DNA of 64,000 nucleotides from DASQDN01 sp963833675 (GCA_963833675.1 CAWHYW010000017.1:186001-250000), one strand, 5' to 3'; positions 28,707 to 38,929 are shown, counted from the stretch's first letter. Numbers and translations: made by a program. Notes: a model not told the origin generated them from the letters alone.

Positions 28707-30047
28707 ATGGCCCGCGATCGATTAGGCTCTTTGGTAATGAACCTTCGCGAACTTCCGTCGGTCGATGAGGTTTTGAAGAGCATTGACTCCAACTACCCTC
28801 ATGAACTGGTGGTCGCTGAAACGAGACGCGTGCTCGATCGCGTCCGGGAAAGCCTGAAGTCGGGCCGAAGCGTTGACTGTTCGAACATCCCTCAACAGGT
28901 TTTGACCGCTCTAGAACAGCTCGAGCAGCCATCCCTGCGACGCGTGATCAATGCGACGGGAGTCGTACTTCACACGAATCTGGGGCGCGCCCCGTTGAAG
29001 ATGAACTCGGGCGCGGAAGGCTATTGCAACCTCGAATATGATCTGCATGCAGGAAAACGCGGCAAACGTGATGTTCACGTATCGAGCCTGATAGAGCATC
29101 TGACCGGCCGTCCGGGCATCGTGGTGAACAACAATGCCGCTGCCGTATTTCTCATTCTCAATGAGCTTGCGGCAGGCGGTGAGGTTGTTATCTCACGCGG
29201 CGAGCTGATCGAAATTGGCGATGGTTTCCGAGTGCCCGACATCATGGTCAGGGCCGGCGCCATTCTTCGCGAGGTCGGAACCACAAATCGTACCCGCATT
29301 GAGGATTATCGCGCCGGCATGAATGATCGAACTCGCCTGATTCTCAAAGTGCATCCGAGTAATTTCAGGATGTCCGGCTTCACCGAATCTCCTCCGCTCA
29401 GCGCATTAGCGACGGTTGGGAGGCAGCACAACGTGCCGCTCTATGAGGATCTCGGCAGCGGATGCATGACTGACCTGAAGCCATTCGGCCTCAATGAGCC
29501 GATGGTTTCCGAGAGCATAAAGGCTGGAGCGGACATAGTTTCCTTCAGCGGCGATAAATTGCTTGGAGGTCCGCAGGCGGGCATGATCGCCGGACAATCA
29601 GAACTGATCTCTCGCGTTCGCAGGAATCCACTCTTTCGCGCGCTCCGTGTCGACAAGCTTGTTTATAATGCGCTCGAATCGACACTCCGGAATCTGCACT
29701 TTAACCGATGGGACCGGATTCCCGCGCTGCGTATGATCATGACAACACCCACAGAAATCCGCGCTCGAGCCGAGCGGTTGGCAGCCGAACTGTCCGGATG
29801 GGACATCCACGTACGGCCCGGACTTTCTGTAATCGGTGGAGGATCTACGCCGGAACAATCGTTACCCTCCTGGTTACTCTCGATCGGAGTGGCGAATGTA
29901 ACGGAGTTCGACAGAACTTTGCGGATGGCAACTCCGGCGATCGTCGGAAGAATTGAGGACGATCGCCTCATTCTGGATTTGCGAACGGTGTTTAAAGAAG
30001 AGGAAGAGGAGCTACGCGCAGCGCTGGTTCAGGCGCGTTCCAGGTAG
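28707..30047 (+). CDS. selA: L-seryl-tRNA(Sec) selenium transferase
   Basis: SelA is the PLP enzyme that converts Ser-tRNA(Sec) to Sec-tRNA(Sec) using selenophosphate. Visible are LRRVINATGVVLHTNLGRAPL, EYDLHAGKRGKR and the PLP lysine in SFSGDKLLGGPQAG. I give ATG 28707 (446 aa); GTG 28686 and ATG 28737 (MNLRELPSVDEVL) are alternatives with no decisive ribosome site. selB, selC and selD are not visible in the window. Presence implies the organism could insert selenocysteine. Confidence 0.93.
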   Translation: MARDRLGSLVMNLRELPSVDEVLKSIDSNYPHELVVAETRRVLDRVRESLKSGRSVDCSNIPQQVLTALEQLEQPSLRRVINATGVVLHTNLGRAPLKMNSGAEGYCNLEYDLHAGKRGKRDVHVSSLIEHLTGRPGIVVNNNAAAVFLILNELAAGGEVVISRGELIEIGDGFRVPDIMVRAGAILREVGTTNRTRIEDYRAGMNDRTRLILKVHPSNFRMSGFTESPPLSALATVGRQHNVPLYEDLGSGCMTDLKPFGLNEPMVSESIKAGADIVSFSGDKLLGGPQAGMIAGQSELISRVRRNPLFRALRVDKLVYNALESTLRNLHFNRWDRIPALRMIMTTPTEIRARAERLAAELSGWDIHVRPGLSVIGGGSTPEQSLPSWLLSIGVANVTEFDRTLRMATPAIVGRIEDDRLILDLRTVFKEEEEELRAALVQARSR

Positions 30048-30583
30048 CTGCCGTCACTGGTGTTCACCTTGATGCGCTCGCCCTGGTTGATGAAGGCTGG
30101 CACCTGCACCACCAAGCCGGTATCGGTTTTCGCCGGCTTCGTGACGTTCGATACTGTGGAACCCTTCAATCCGGGTTCGGTTTCGAGCACAGTCAGCTCC
30201 ACAGAGGGCGGCAGTTCTACGCTCATCGGCCTGCCCTCATAGAACTCGACGTGAACTTTAATGTTGGGGATAAGGTAGTCGACGGCATCGCCGAGGATGT
30301 CTTTCTTAAGCTCCACCTGCTCGAACGTCTCCGTATTCATGAACGTGTAGCTGTCACCGTCGTCATACAGGTATTCCATTTCCTGCTCATCCAGAATGGC
30401 GCGCTCGACCTGCTCCGTCGACGAGAATCGATTATCCACCATCGAGCCGTTGCGAAGATTGCGCATCCGAACCTGAACAAAAGCGCGCAGGTTGCCTGGC
30501 GTGCGGTGGACCATGTTGAAAATCGAGTACAGGTCGTTATTCCACTTGATGACCATACCTGGTCGAAGAGCTGAAGCTTGCAT
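30029..30583 (-). CDS. efp: Translation elongation factor P
   Basis: This 184-aa EF-P stimulates peptide-bond formation at polyproline stretches. It has GMVIKWNNDLYSIFNMVHR, the domain-I loop TPGNLRAF and NVTKPAKTDTGLVVQVPAFINQGE. The residue at the modified loop tip is Asn31 (with Arg33 nearby) instead of the Lys or Arg used by the EpmAB or EarP pathways. It converges with selA (19-nt overlap) and is divergent from the patatin gene. Confidence 0.95.
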   Translation of the reverse strand: MQASALRPGMVIKWNNDLYSIFNMVHRTPGNLRAFVQVRMRNLRNGSMVDNRFSSTEQVERAILDEQEMEYLYDDGDSYTFMNTETFEQVELKKDILGDAVDYLIPNIKVHVEFYEGRPMSVELPPSVELTVLETEPGLKGSTVSNVTKPAKTDTGLVVQVPAFINQGERIKVNTSDGSYLERA

Positions 30584-30614
30584 AGGGAAACCTTTATTCT
30601 AACAACAGCGGATA

Positions 30615-31376
30615 ATGCGCAAGGCTCTGGTGCTATCGGCGGGAGGGATGTTTGGCGCGTACCAGGCTGGCGCCTGGGAAGTTCTCTCGAAAAGCTTCGA
30701 ACCTGACATCGTAGTGGGCGCCTCCATCGGATCTCTTAATGGATGGGCGATTGCTGGCGGGTGCGATCCCGCGGAACTCAGCGGCGTTTGGCTCGAGCTG
30801 CATAGTCTTGGAAAACATGACTGGCGCATTCCTGTAAATCCACTCAATGGAGCACTGGATGCGGCTCACCTGCATGCCTGGATTCGTGATCTGCATGCGG
30901 CATATCAGCCTCGCGTTGCTTATGGTGTGGTGGTCACCGATATCTTGAAAATGAAGCCTCGCCTGTTCACGGCCCCCGAGGTGACTTGGCAGCATTTGGC
31001 TGCATCTTGCGCGATATTCGGCGTGTTACCGCAAATTCGCATCGATGGCCGTTTCTATACAGATGGGGGACTTCTGGAGGCGGCGCCACTCTGGGCGGCT
31101 TGCCAGATGGGGGCAACGGATATCCTCGCAATCAACGTGTTGCCCTCTGTGCCGGGTTCGATATTTCAAGGCGCCCTTCGGACCTTTCGCCGGATCGCGC
31201 CCAAGTCTCCTCCGGTTCCGCATTGCCGCGTTGACTTACTCCAGCCTAAGACGCTGCTCGGCAACATTCGCGATTCTATTCAGTGGAGTGAATCGAATGC
31301 CCGCAAATGGATCGAAGCGGGCCGCCAGGATGCGACAGTGCTAGCATCGACGTGTGGGGCTCGGACAGATTACTAA
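30615..31376 (+). CDS. Patatin-like phospholipase
   Basis: This 253-aa protein has the patatin catalytic dyad: oxyanion loop SAGGMFGAYQAG, nucleophile GASIGS and Asp in YTDGGLLEAAP. It should hydrolyse phospholipid or other acyl esters; no signal peptide is present. The final 23 nt overlap the next gene. Confidence 0.9.
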   Translation: MRKALVLSAGGMFGAYQAGAWEVLSKSFEPDIVVGASIGSLNGWAIAGGCDPAELSGVWLELHSLGKHDWRIPVNPLNGALDAAHLHAWIRDLHAAYQPRVAYGVVVTDILKMKPRLFTAPEVTWQHLAASCAIFGVLPQIRIDGRFYTDGGLLEAAPLWAACQMGATDILAINVLPSVPGSIFQGALRTFRRIAPKSPPVPHCRVDLLQPKTLLGNIRDSIQWSESNARKWIEAGRQDATVLASTCGARTDY

Positions 31377-31791
31377 ACAATTCGCGCAACAAGCAATCGC
31401 GAACCCGATGAAGGATGTTATCGACGCCTTGCGGCCCGCCGATGCGGCAGCGGTAGCCGACTCGCTTGCCGATCAACGGCAGACAGCATCCGCGCCAAAC
31501 GATAACATAGGCGCGGTGATCGTCGGGCAAGTGCAGGCGATGCAGAACGCGCTCAAAGAGGATCAGGAGCTGGTTGTACTGTGTACGGCAGGTCTGGAAA
31601 CGCTGCGTGTGCTCGAGTTCTTCTCACCGTCCCCGCGCGTGCTGGTGCTCACGGGACTAGACACGGAAAGAACCATTACCCGCGTAATCTGCCCGGCCGA
31701 CTCGCTGCAGTTGGTCTGCAAGCCGATGCCAGTCCAGACAGGCACAAAACCTGCACGTATTCGCTTTGTGGTTCCCAAGCCCAAAGCGTGA
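31354..31791 (+). CDS. Hypothetical protein
   Basis: This 145-aa protein starts at GTG 31354 inside the patatin 3' end, so it is coupled to it. It has no signal peptide. The first 75 residues are Ala/Gln-rich and helical; the rest contains hydrophobic strands (ELVVLCTAGLETLRVLEFF, RVLVLTGLD) and a basic C-terminus. I do not recognise a family. The possible role is linked to patatin only by position. Confidence 0.6.
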   Translation: MGLGQITKQFAQQAIANPMKDVIDALRPADAAAVADSLADQRQTASAPNDNIGAVIVGQVQAMQNALKEDQELVVLCTAGLETLRVLEFFSPSPRVLVLTGLDTERTITRVICPADSLQLVCKPMPVQTGTKPARIRFVVPKPKA

Positions 31792-31803
31792 TGGCGATCA
31801 GGG

Positions 31804-32280
31804 TCAGCCCCGCCGTGCTGCCTCAATGGCGGCGATGTCGATTTTCTTCATCGTCATCATCGCCCCGAAGGCACGCTTTGCTTCAGCGCCACCTGCGGCA
31901 AGCGCATTCGTTAGAGCGCGCGGGGTGATCTGCCAGGACAGGCCCCAGCGGTCTTTGCACCAACCGCACTGGCTTTCTTCTCCGCCATTGCCGACGATCG
32001 CGTTCCAATAGCGGTCCGTCTCTTCCTGATCCTCCGTCGCGATCTGGAACGAGAACGCTTCGCTGTGCCTGAACGCCGGACCGCCGTTGAGACCGAGACA
32101 GGGAATTCCCATCACTCTGAACTCCACCGTCAGCACATCGCCCTTCTTGCCGCCTGGATAATCACTGGGAGCCTGGTGAACAGCGGTTACTTCACTATCC
32201 GGGAAGGTAGCGGCGTAGAAGCGTGCCGCCTCGTGCGCGTCTTTGTCGAACCAAAGGCATATCGTGTTCTTTGGCTTCAT
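31804..32280 (-). CDS. PhnB/VOC-fold protein (3-dmu-9_3-mt family)
   Basis: This 158-aa VOC-superfamily protein has NTICLWFDKDAHEAARFYAATFPDSE, GKKGDVLTVEF, GIPCLGLNGGP and the conserved CGWCKDRWGLSWQITP. Proteins of this family were named for similarity to UbiG-like 3-demethylubiquinone methyltransferases, but most have no methyltransferase motif. The function is unknown. It converges with the hypothetical gene before it (12-nt gap). Confidence 0.9.
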   Translation of the reverse strand: MKPKNTICLWFDKDAHEAARFYAATFPDSEVTAVHQAPSDYPGGKKGDVLTVEFRVMGIPCLGLNGGPAFRHSEAFSFQIATEDQEETDRYWNAIVGNGGEESQCGWCKDRWGLSWQITPRALTNALAAGGAEAKRAFGAMMTMKKIDIAAIEAARRG

Positions 32281-32292
32281 GTTCCCTTTGAC

Positions 32293-33683
32293 TTAGTGAC
32301 CTTCCTCCAAGGGTAGCGCGCCGGCCGGAGTTTCCTGCGGAATGTGTGCCAACGTATCTCGCCAGGCAGCGCGGACCTGATCAGGCAGCGAAAGCAACAG
32401 CTGGTCGACACGTTTCTTCAGGTTTGCGACGAGTTCCGGTTTGCTGGGAGCCCGATCGTAGCTTTCCGTTCCGTCCGCATCTATGTCATACAACTCGGGA
32501 TGCGCCAGAGCAAGATTAATGCGACCGCCTGGAGGATCCACAGTCCAGGCGTAGCTGTTGTAGCGGGATAAATGCAATTTCCACTGTCCCCAACGGACAC
32601 ACTGGAGATTCCAGCCGTCGAAAAACAGAAGAGGATCCCGTTCGATGAACGGCGCTTGTCCCGTCAGCATAGGCCAAATGTCGACTCCGTCGACAGCGGC
32701 GCCATCCCCGCTCCTGCCAGCCCCGCGAGCGTGGGCAATAGATCCATCATCGAGCCAACGCCCTGGGCAACGCTCCCCGCCGGAATGGCGCCGGGGAATC
32801 GGGCAATAAACGGTTCGCGCACGCCGCCCTCATACGTCGATCCTTTTCGGCCTTGTAACTTACCGGCACTTCCCTGATACCACGGGCCGTTGTCGCTGGT
32901 GAAAATGACTAATGTGTTTTCGTTATAGCCCTTTTCGGTGAGTGCGTCCAGGACCTGGCCGACACTCCAGTCCATTTCCATCACCACGTCGCCATATAAG
33001 CCTTGTCCGGACTTGTCCCGGAAAGCGTCCGATGGCGTCAGTGGAATATGGGGAGCCGTGTGAGCAAGGTAGAGAAAGAAAGGATTTTCGCCCTGGCGAC
33101 CGATGAAATCCAGAGCATGCTTAGTGAAGCCAATCGTCAGGTTGGGTAGCGATGAGGCCGGATCCACGACATCTGAATTCGCGAGTGTCGGCAGAGGGCT
33201 CATGTCGTTGCTATAGGGAACGCCATAGAACTCGTCAAAGCCGTGGTCACAGGGAAGAAAACCCGTTTGCGAGCCGAGGTGCCACTTGCCAATAGCGGCT
33301 GTTCGATATCCCCGCTCCTTTAAAACCCTGGGCATCGTCCGCTCGGTTGGGCTCAACCCTTTCTTCTCCGACGGCATGAGAACGTTTACGACACCGGTAC
33401 GAACCGGGTAACGTCCCGTCATCAGCGCGGCTCTCGATGGCGAGCACACAGGGCTGGCGGAGTAGAACCGCGTGAGCCGTACACCGTCCTGAGCCAGGCG
33501 GTCTAGATTAGGTGTCGGGATCGAGGAACCGTAACAGCCGAGATCGCCGAAACCTAGGTCGTCGGCCAGTATGACTATGATGTTAGGGCGCTTAGAAGAC
33601 TGCCCTCGAACAAATCTGGAAGAAAGAATTGCGCCAGCTGCCGTGCGCAAAAACTCACGCCGCCCAAACCCCGAAAGCCCCAA
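32293..33683 (-). CDS. Tat-exported arylsulfatase, frame broken near 32685
   Basis: This type I sulfatase of about 460 residues hydrolyses sulfate esters. It has a twin-Arg signal (GRREFLRTAAGAIL) and metal ligands in ILADDLGFGDLGCYG. The formylglycine motif CSPSR is at Cys80 within ASPVCSPSRAALMTGRYP, and GKWHLG, HTAPHIPL and the SDNGPW ligand follow. The first frame ends at about 32685 and the C-terminal subdomain (DGVDIWPMLTGQAPF to LEEGH) is one frame away. A formylglycine-generating enzyme is required elsewhere in the genome. Confidence 0.88.
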
Positions 33684-33819
33684 CCTACACCTGCCTGTGA
33701 AGTTCCAGATCCCAGGATCCCCTACACACCCGTCCCTAAGATCTGATCAATTCTACAGCAAGCGCGTTCAGTTTTGGCAACCCCCCTATCGGGAGAATCG
33801 CCGGATTAAATGGGGGTAT

Positions 33820-35611
33820 CTATTGCACGGCGGGCGTATACATGTCTTTCATGCGGTACGCCCTGTACATTTGAGTCTCCACTTCGATGTTTGTGGCGAG
33901 TGCTCCGTCCGGGGTGAATTCCAATGATTGCCCGAAATCTTTTGAGTTCCAACCGAGACCAAAGTGATAGTTACCGTTGCTCAGTTTCTCGGTAGAGCCG
34001 AGCGCGCGCGAGAAATCTCCCAAGTCGGCATTAAAAACAAGCTTCGCAGTTCGGGCCTGTTCATCGATCTGCAATACCTGACCGCGACTATGGGCATTCA
34101 CGTCGGCCGCATACCGAGTATTGCCGTTGTCGTGGAGCATCAAGCGATTCGAGTTTGGCTCGAAATTGGCATCGTGTTGGTGTGAGAACCATGGCGACGG
34201 GTCATCCGACTGAATCTGGAAGTCACCGTCTTTGCCCAGGCGCCATATTACATCTCCTGAGCCGGCCCCATTCGCATAGTCAATCTTGATGAGCCAGTCC
34301 TGATGGCGGGCGGAGTACAGAATGTTGCCATCGGGTGTGAGTTGCAGAGAATTCCCATGCAGCCAGTCATTGGCGACTGCAGCCAGGCGGAACACCGGGC
34401 AACCCCCGCTTCCGAAGACACACGTTTCTCCTAAGATTGCTGCGCGATTCACATCAAGATGATCGAATGCGTCCCATGACCACTCCACTTGCAAATCGCG
34501 GTCGAGCACGAGGATGACGTCGCCAAGAATATCGACCTCATCCGGCGATTGAACTCCGCTCATCAGTCGCTCCGAGCCCGCGAGGAGGAGGATTCGTCCG
34601 TCGCCAATAAGCTTCGCCTCGTGGTGAAAACTGGTGATTGGCGATTTTCCCTGCGCAATCAGTTGCTGATTGATGCGGCCGGCATTGGTCTCGACGACGG
34701 TATTACCCGCCAGGTCCAGGACTCGCAGAATCTGCTCGCTATCGTTGTAGGTCCAATTATCATAGATCGCCAGAAAATACCCGCCCGGCCCGGAATGGGT
34801 CAGATATCGGATCTCTGTCGGGTTGTACCAAACGACATTGCCGTCCATGTCAGTCGCTACGTTCCTCGAAAATACATTGCTCTGAAGCAGAAATCCCTCT
34901 GAAGACGTTGCGTTCGATTTACTCAGAAGATGAGTGGCGGGAAACGTGATATCCGGCGTCCCTGTATGCAATTTCATCTCGGGACCGCGGACTCCCGAGC
35001 CATCGCCGGCCGTGACGACTTGCTGAACCCGATAATCGGTATCAGCCAGCATCCCGGCAAGATATACGTTCAGGCTGGCGTTGCCCGTGCACCTCATCGC
35101 CGGAGTTTGCTGAGCGAAGCCATTCGGAGCGGTAAACTGCGACTCTCAAAACACTGCCCTGGTCGCACGGCGGCGCGCTATATAGAAAGACCAGGCTGTT
35201 GGAGGTTGGAGAAATAACCGGCGAATTTCCCGTCACAAGGGAATTTACGACATAGGAACTGGTTTCAACGTCGATATCTCCAGTGTCAATATTTAGAGCA
35301 GAAACTTCAATTTCATAGGATCCTTCCGTCTGCAACGGAACCCAATTAACGGAAGCGGCCGGGCCGTAATCGCGAACCATTCTAAATTTGGTGGATCCGG
35401 CCGGTCGGATACGGAATCGATACCAGATCGTTCCAGGGGAGACATTTACAACCGAAGCGTACAAGTTGACTTCTGTCCCAATCTGCGCGCCGGCTTGCAT
35501 CGATGGATCCAGAGTTACATCCATCGTCCAGCCGACATTTGCGAACAGCAGGATTACTAGTGTGCAAGCAGAGGTCCGCATGTATACAGCAAAGGCGTTA
35601 CGAATGTTCAT
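33820..35611 (-). CDS. Secreted arylsulfotransferase-like (ASST) protein, frame broken near 35140
   Basis: This protein of about 595 residues has a signal peptide (ACTLVILLFANVGWTM) and an N-terminal Ig-like region. Next comes FAQQTPAMRCTGNASLNVYLAGML, then a beta-propeller typical of aryl-sulfate sulfotransferases (FHHEAKLIGDGRILLLAGSE, NDWLHGNSLQLTPDGNILYSARHQDWLIKI, FSHQHDANFEPNSNRLMLHDNGN). The His in DWLHGNS and FSHQHD match catalytic-region positions of ASST, but I cannot confirm donor or acceptor. A single base near 35140 breaks the frame. The sulfatase gene lies next to it on the same strand. Confidence 0.8.
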
Positions 35612-35729
35612 TTGGGGTACAGATTTTAATTGTTAGAAAGTGTAAAATCGCAGTATTTCGGCGCTAACGGTGAGAGTGGACGAAGACAAGATAACATTAA
35701 GTGTACAAAGGGTTACTATCCATTATCCC

Positions 35730-36534
35730 ATGAATAACAGCTTTAGGTTGCCGGAACAATTCGAACTGAGCCTTGGGATTCAGGTCCAAAACGCACGGGA
35801 ACGTTTGATGGAAGCGAAAGAGATCGGTTTAAAGCTCGCCAAACACGGCGTGCCGCTAACGTCGCAGTCCCGATCACTTCGCAATGTTCACCGACCCGCC
35901 GCAACTCCTGAGCGGTCCCCTAAAGCGGCTAGGTTACGTTCCAGGCGCCGATAACCGTTGCTACCCCTCGCCTGTCGATGGCTGCGACTATATTAATGTT
36001 GCGGCTTCTCTTCCTTTCTCATCTCTGCTTCGAGAGAAGGGCTGGCCGGACCATGTCGCCGTTGTTCATCCGGTAGATGACGTCGCGTGCACCCGGATGC
36101 TCGAGCAGGGCTATGGCAACCCGTTCATCCATCACATCACGTTCGGAATCGATGCGCCTAAGTTGCCCGGGAGCGGCGGAATCGTCGTTGCAGAGCACTT
36201 GATCAAGAGGATGGTGGAAGTACACAGGAGTATCTCTGCAATACTTCAACAGAGTCCCGGAACGCTGATCATTGCAGTGCCCGGAGACATCCTCCGCACC
36301 CCGGAGTTTCCGGACCGATTCGTCGAGTGGTCCGGAAATCTCTCTACAGACCAATACCAACTGGAAGAGATGGAGGGCGGCGGCTACCTCTTACAGTTCT
36401 TCGTCCTTCGCGGCGGGCGAATCGAAGTTGCTCTTCGCCACCAGACCCGGCAGACATTCAATCCCAAGAGCGTACATAAGATTTCGGAAGACGAGTTGAG
36501 CGTGAATCAAGGGTCTGAGGCGACCGGCATGTAG
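35730..36534 (+). CDS. Hypothetical protein, VOC-like stretch, frame broken near 35880
   Basis: The first frame, from ATG 35730, covers MNNSFRLPEQFELSLG and AKEIGLKLAKHGVPLTSQ. It then joins, one frame away, PDHFAMFTDPPQLLSGPLKRLGYVPG and continues to GSEATGM, about 267 residues in all. A second segment has WPDHVAVVHPVDDV and FIHHITFGIDAP, which resemble glyoxalase-fold beta strands, but no complete metal site is evident. I do not recognise a family. It could alternatively be two separate genes; the merged reading is inferred from the tight join. Confidence 0.5.
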
Positions 36535-36555
36535 TCGTGCCGTTACTATGAAGGA

Positions 36556-37311
36556 ATGTCTCTCGCCGGCCGAACAGCGCTAGTAACGGGAGCATCACGT
36601 GGTTTGGGACGCGCTATCGCCGTTCGCCTGGCACGGAATGGGGCCTCTCTCGCGATCAATTATTCGCAGCGAGAGGACCGTGCCGAGTCACTCGCATGCG
36701 AGATTCGAAATAACGGCGGACGCGCCATAACCTGCCGGGCTGACGTATCCAACTCTCAGCAGGTGACGAGCATGATCGAAAGGATATCTGCCGATCTCGG
36801 GCCGGTAGACGTTTTAGTAAACAATGCCGCAGTGTTTCACCACGCCGATCTTGCGGACTACGATCAAGCGCAGTATGAGGAACTCCAGCGAGTAAACGTG
36901 GGCGGCATGATCAATACCACCTTTGCCGTTATGGAAGGAATGAAAGATCGGCGCTTCGGTCGAATCGTCAATGTGACCTCAATCGCGGCGCACGGCACAA
37001 GTCTTCCCGGGACCACGTTCTATGCTGCCACGAAGGCTTCCGTCACTCTTCTGACGCGACGCTTTGCGATGGACCTGGGACCGTTTGGAATTGCTGTCAA
37101 TGCAGTGGCGCCGGGGTTTGTCCCTACAGACATGACCGAGGACGCGCTTTCGAGAGACAGGATCGTGGAAGCGACCATGGTCCGGCGTCTAGGTACGCCT
37201 GAGGACATCGCTCATGCCGTGGCGTTTCTCGCCTCACCGGAATCGGGGTTTATCACCGCTCAGACTCTGACTGTTGACGGAGGACGCATGGACTACATCG
37301 CACATCCATGA
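36556..37311 (+). CDS. SDR-family oxidoreductase (FabG-like)
   Basis: This 251-aa short-chain dehydrogenase has the cofactor motif TGASRGLGRAI, NNAAVFHHADL, the catalytic Ser in VTSIAAHG and YAATK. An Arg/Tyr pattern in NYSQRED suggests NADP preference. It likely reduces a ketone or 3-oxoacyl substrate; not the essential FabG by position. Its 3' end overlaps the opposite-strand phosphoesterase by 19 nt. Confidence 0.92.
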   Translation: MSLAGRTALVTGASRGLGRAIAVRLARNGASLAINYSQREDRAESLACEIRNNGGRAITCRADVSNSQQVTSMIERISADLGPVDVLVNNAAVFHHADLADYDQAQYEELQRVNVGGMINTTFAVMEGMKDRRFGRIVNVTSIAAHGTSLPGTTFYAATKASVTLLTRRFAMDLGPFGIAVNAVAPGFVPTDMTEDALSRDRIVEATMVRRLGTPEDIAHAVAFLASPESGFITAQTLTVDGGRMDYIAHP

Positions 37312-38201
37312 CGCTTGATTAGCGGGCAGCCGACGCCGCCCTCGATCGTTCGATCGTGGCCGCCCGATCTGGTGATGACACCGCTATCTACAGTCCGGCC
37401 GGTACGGCTTATCGTCTGAAAAAACAAGCGGTCGCCATCGATTTCACACAACATGAAAGTGTTGTCCGTGTCGAATCCAACCGCCGTCTGCGCCGTCTGA
37501 CGAATGTTTCCTTCGCGTAGCTTCGCAGAACCGCCTTCGATGAAGTAGTGAATTCCTTTTTGCGGCTTCAGCCGCTCATAAAAATGTTCGTGACCGGTGA
37601 AGACCACCGAGACGCCATATTTTAGGAAGAGCGGCTCAAGCACTCGCCGAAGCTCTTCATCAGGGCCGTGCGCTTCTCCGGAGGAATACAGAGGATGATG
37701 GAAGAACGCGATCTTCCAGTCCGATTGCGAATTACTCAGTTCTTTCTCCAGCCACGCCACCTGCTCCCGGTCCATGTAGTTGCTATCCAAGGCATAGAAG
37801 CGAACTCCGTGCTTGGGGCTAAAGGTGTAGTAGCGTTTTCCATTCATGTTGAAGTTCTTATAATCCTTCTGATTCGGATCGTCATGATTCCCGAGCGCCG
37901 CATAGAACTTCACTCCCCCGCTTAACAAAGCTCCATACGGGCGCTCGAACTTCGCGATGAAGTCTTTCGGCTTTTCTCCGCCGTACATGTTGTCGCCGAG
38001 CATGAGGGCAAAATCGAAGGGGAATACACGCCGGAATGCGATGACCTGGTCAGCAGTTTGATACTGCGCCTTGCCACCCGTTCCGGTATCGCCGAGTACT
38101 GCGAAGTGAAGGGAGCCTTTGCTGTTGGGAAGCCTGAGTTCCTGAGCCACACACAAAGAAGCAATAAACGCTATAGCAATCGAAAACCGTCGTATGGTCA
38201 T
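37293..38201 (-). CDS. Secreted metallophosphoesterase (purple acid phosphatase-like)
   Basis: This 302-aa protein with signal peptide (MTIRRFSIAIAFIASLCVAQ) has the metallophosphoesterase motifs in order: VLGDTGTGG, MLGDNMYGG, ALGNHDD, FHHPLYSSGE and FTGHEHFYER. It should hydrolyse phosphate esters using two metal ions outside the cytoplasm. It overlaps the upstream hypothetical gene by 4 nt. Confidence 0.92.
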   Translation of the reverse strand: MTIRRFSIAIAFIASLCVAQELRLPNSKGSLHFAVLGDTGTGGKAQYQTADQVIAFRRVFPFDFALMLGDNMYGGEKPKDFIAKFERPYGALLSGGVKFYAALGNHDDPNQKDYKNFNMNGKRYYTFSPKHGVRFYALDSNYMDREQVAWLEKELSNSQSDWKIAFFHHPLYSSGEAHGPDEELRRVLEPLFLKYGVSVVFTGHEHFYERLKPQKGIHYFIEGGSAKLREGNIRQTAQTAVGFDTDNTFMLCEIDGDRLFFQTISRTGRTVDSGVITRSGGHDRTIEGGVGCPLIKRHGCAM

Positions 38202-38770
38202 TTGGCCGGCACTGCCTCCTTCATGTAATCAACGATCAGGTTCGAATCCCGATCGCGAAGGATCAAAGTGCGACCCACAAAACGATACTCAAGCTCTTTT
38301 GGGAGCTTTGGGAGTTTCATGAGCAGTGAGGGCGGGACCGTAGAAAGGGGCGCATTCTTCGGGTAAATGGCATTCACAGCGATCACCGGCTCGACTTCAC
38401 CCGGAGCTTTCTCATTCTTCGGGTTGCCCTCCTTAATGCTGGCGCGCACTTTCGGACTCTTCGGACCTGTGAAAGACTCACGGAGGAGCTCATTGAACAT
38501 CGGCTTCACGTTGGGCGTGAGTATGTCGCCAGGTTTCGCGTTGGGACGGGCTTTCCGGATTGCCTCCGCCAAGGCCTGCTCGCGCTGCTGTATTTGAGGC
38601 GCAGTTGCTTTCTTATCAACAGGAGGAACCTTCTCGCTCGCCTGCTTACGAAGCTTCACATAGGCATCCAGACGCCGGCTGAACTCGCTGACGGCTTCCT
38701 CAGAGGTCACGGCTGGCAAAGCTATGAATTGCGCCTGCGACAAGACAAAGAGGATCGCAGCTAGTCTCAT
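38198..38770 (-). CDS. Exported hypothetical protein
   Basis: This 190-aa protein has a hydrophobic leader (MRLAAILFVLSQAQFIALPAV) and is rich in Lys, Ala and Pro. A helical segment (SEFSRRLDAYVKLRKQASEKV) and a C-terminal ELEYRFVGRTLILRDRDSNLIVDYM are visible. I recognise it only as a type common in Acidobacteriota. It is coupled to the metallophosphoesterase gene (4-nt overlap) and may be processed with it. Confidence 0.7.
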   Translation of the reverse strand: MRLAAILFVLSQAQFIALPAVTSEEAVSEFSRRLDAYVKLRKQASEKVPPVDKKATAPQIQQREQALAEAIRKARPNAKPGDILTPNVKPMFNELLRESFTGPKSPKVRASIKEGNPKNEKAPGEVEPVIAVNAIYPKNAPLSTVPPSLLMKLPKLPKELEYRFVGRTLILRDRDSNLIVDYMKEAVPAK

Positions 38771-38929
38771 CCGATTCTCCCTGATCTATAGATGTTCTCC
38801 AGTTTGGGAACTGTTTCACCGCTGCCGATCCCAATCCGCGTCATCAGAGTTAACAGTCCTTAACAAACCGGCGTGATGTGAGCACCGTCTGGTTGTTACC
38901 TGTACAAACCGCAAATGCGAGGTAATCAC

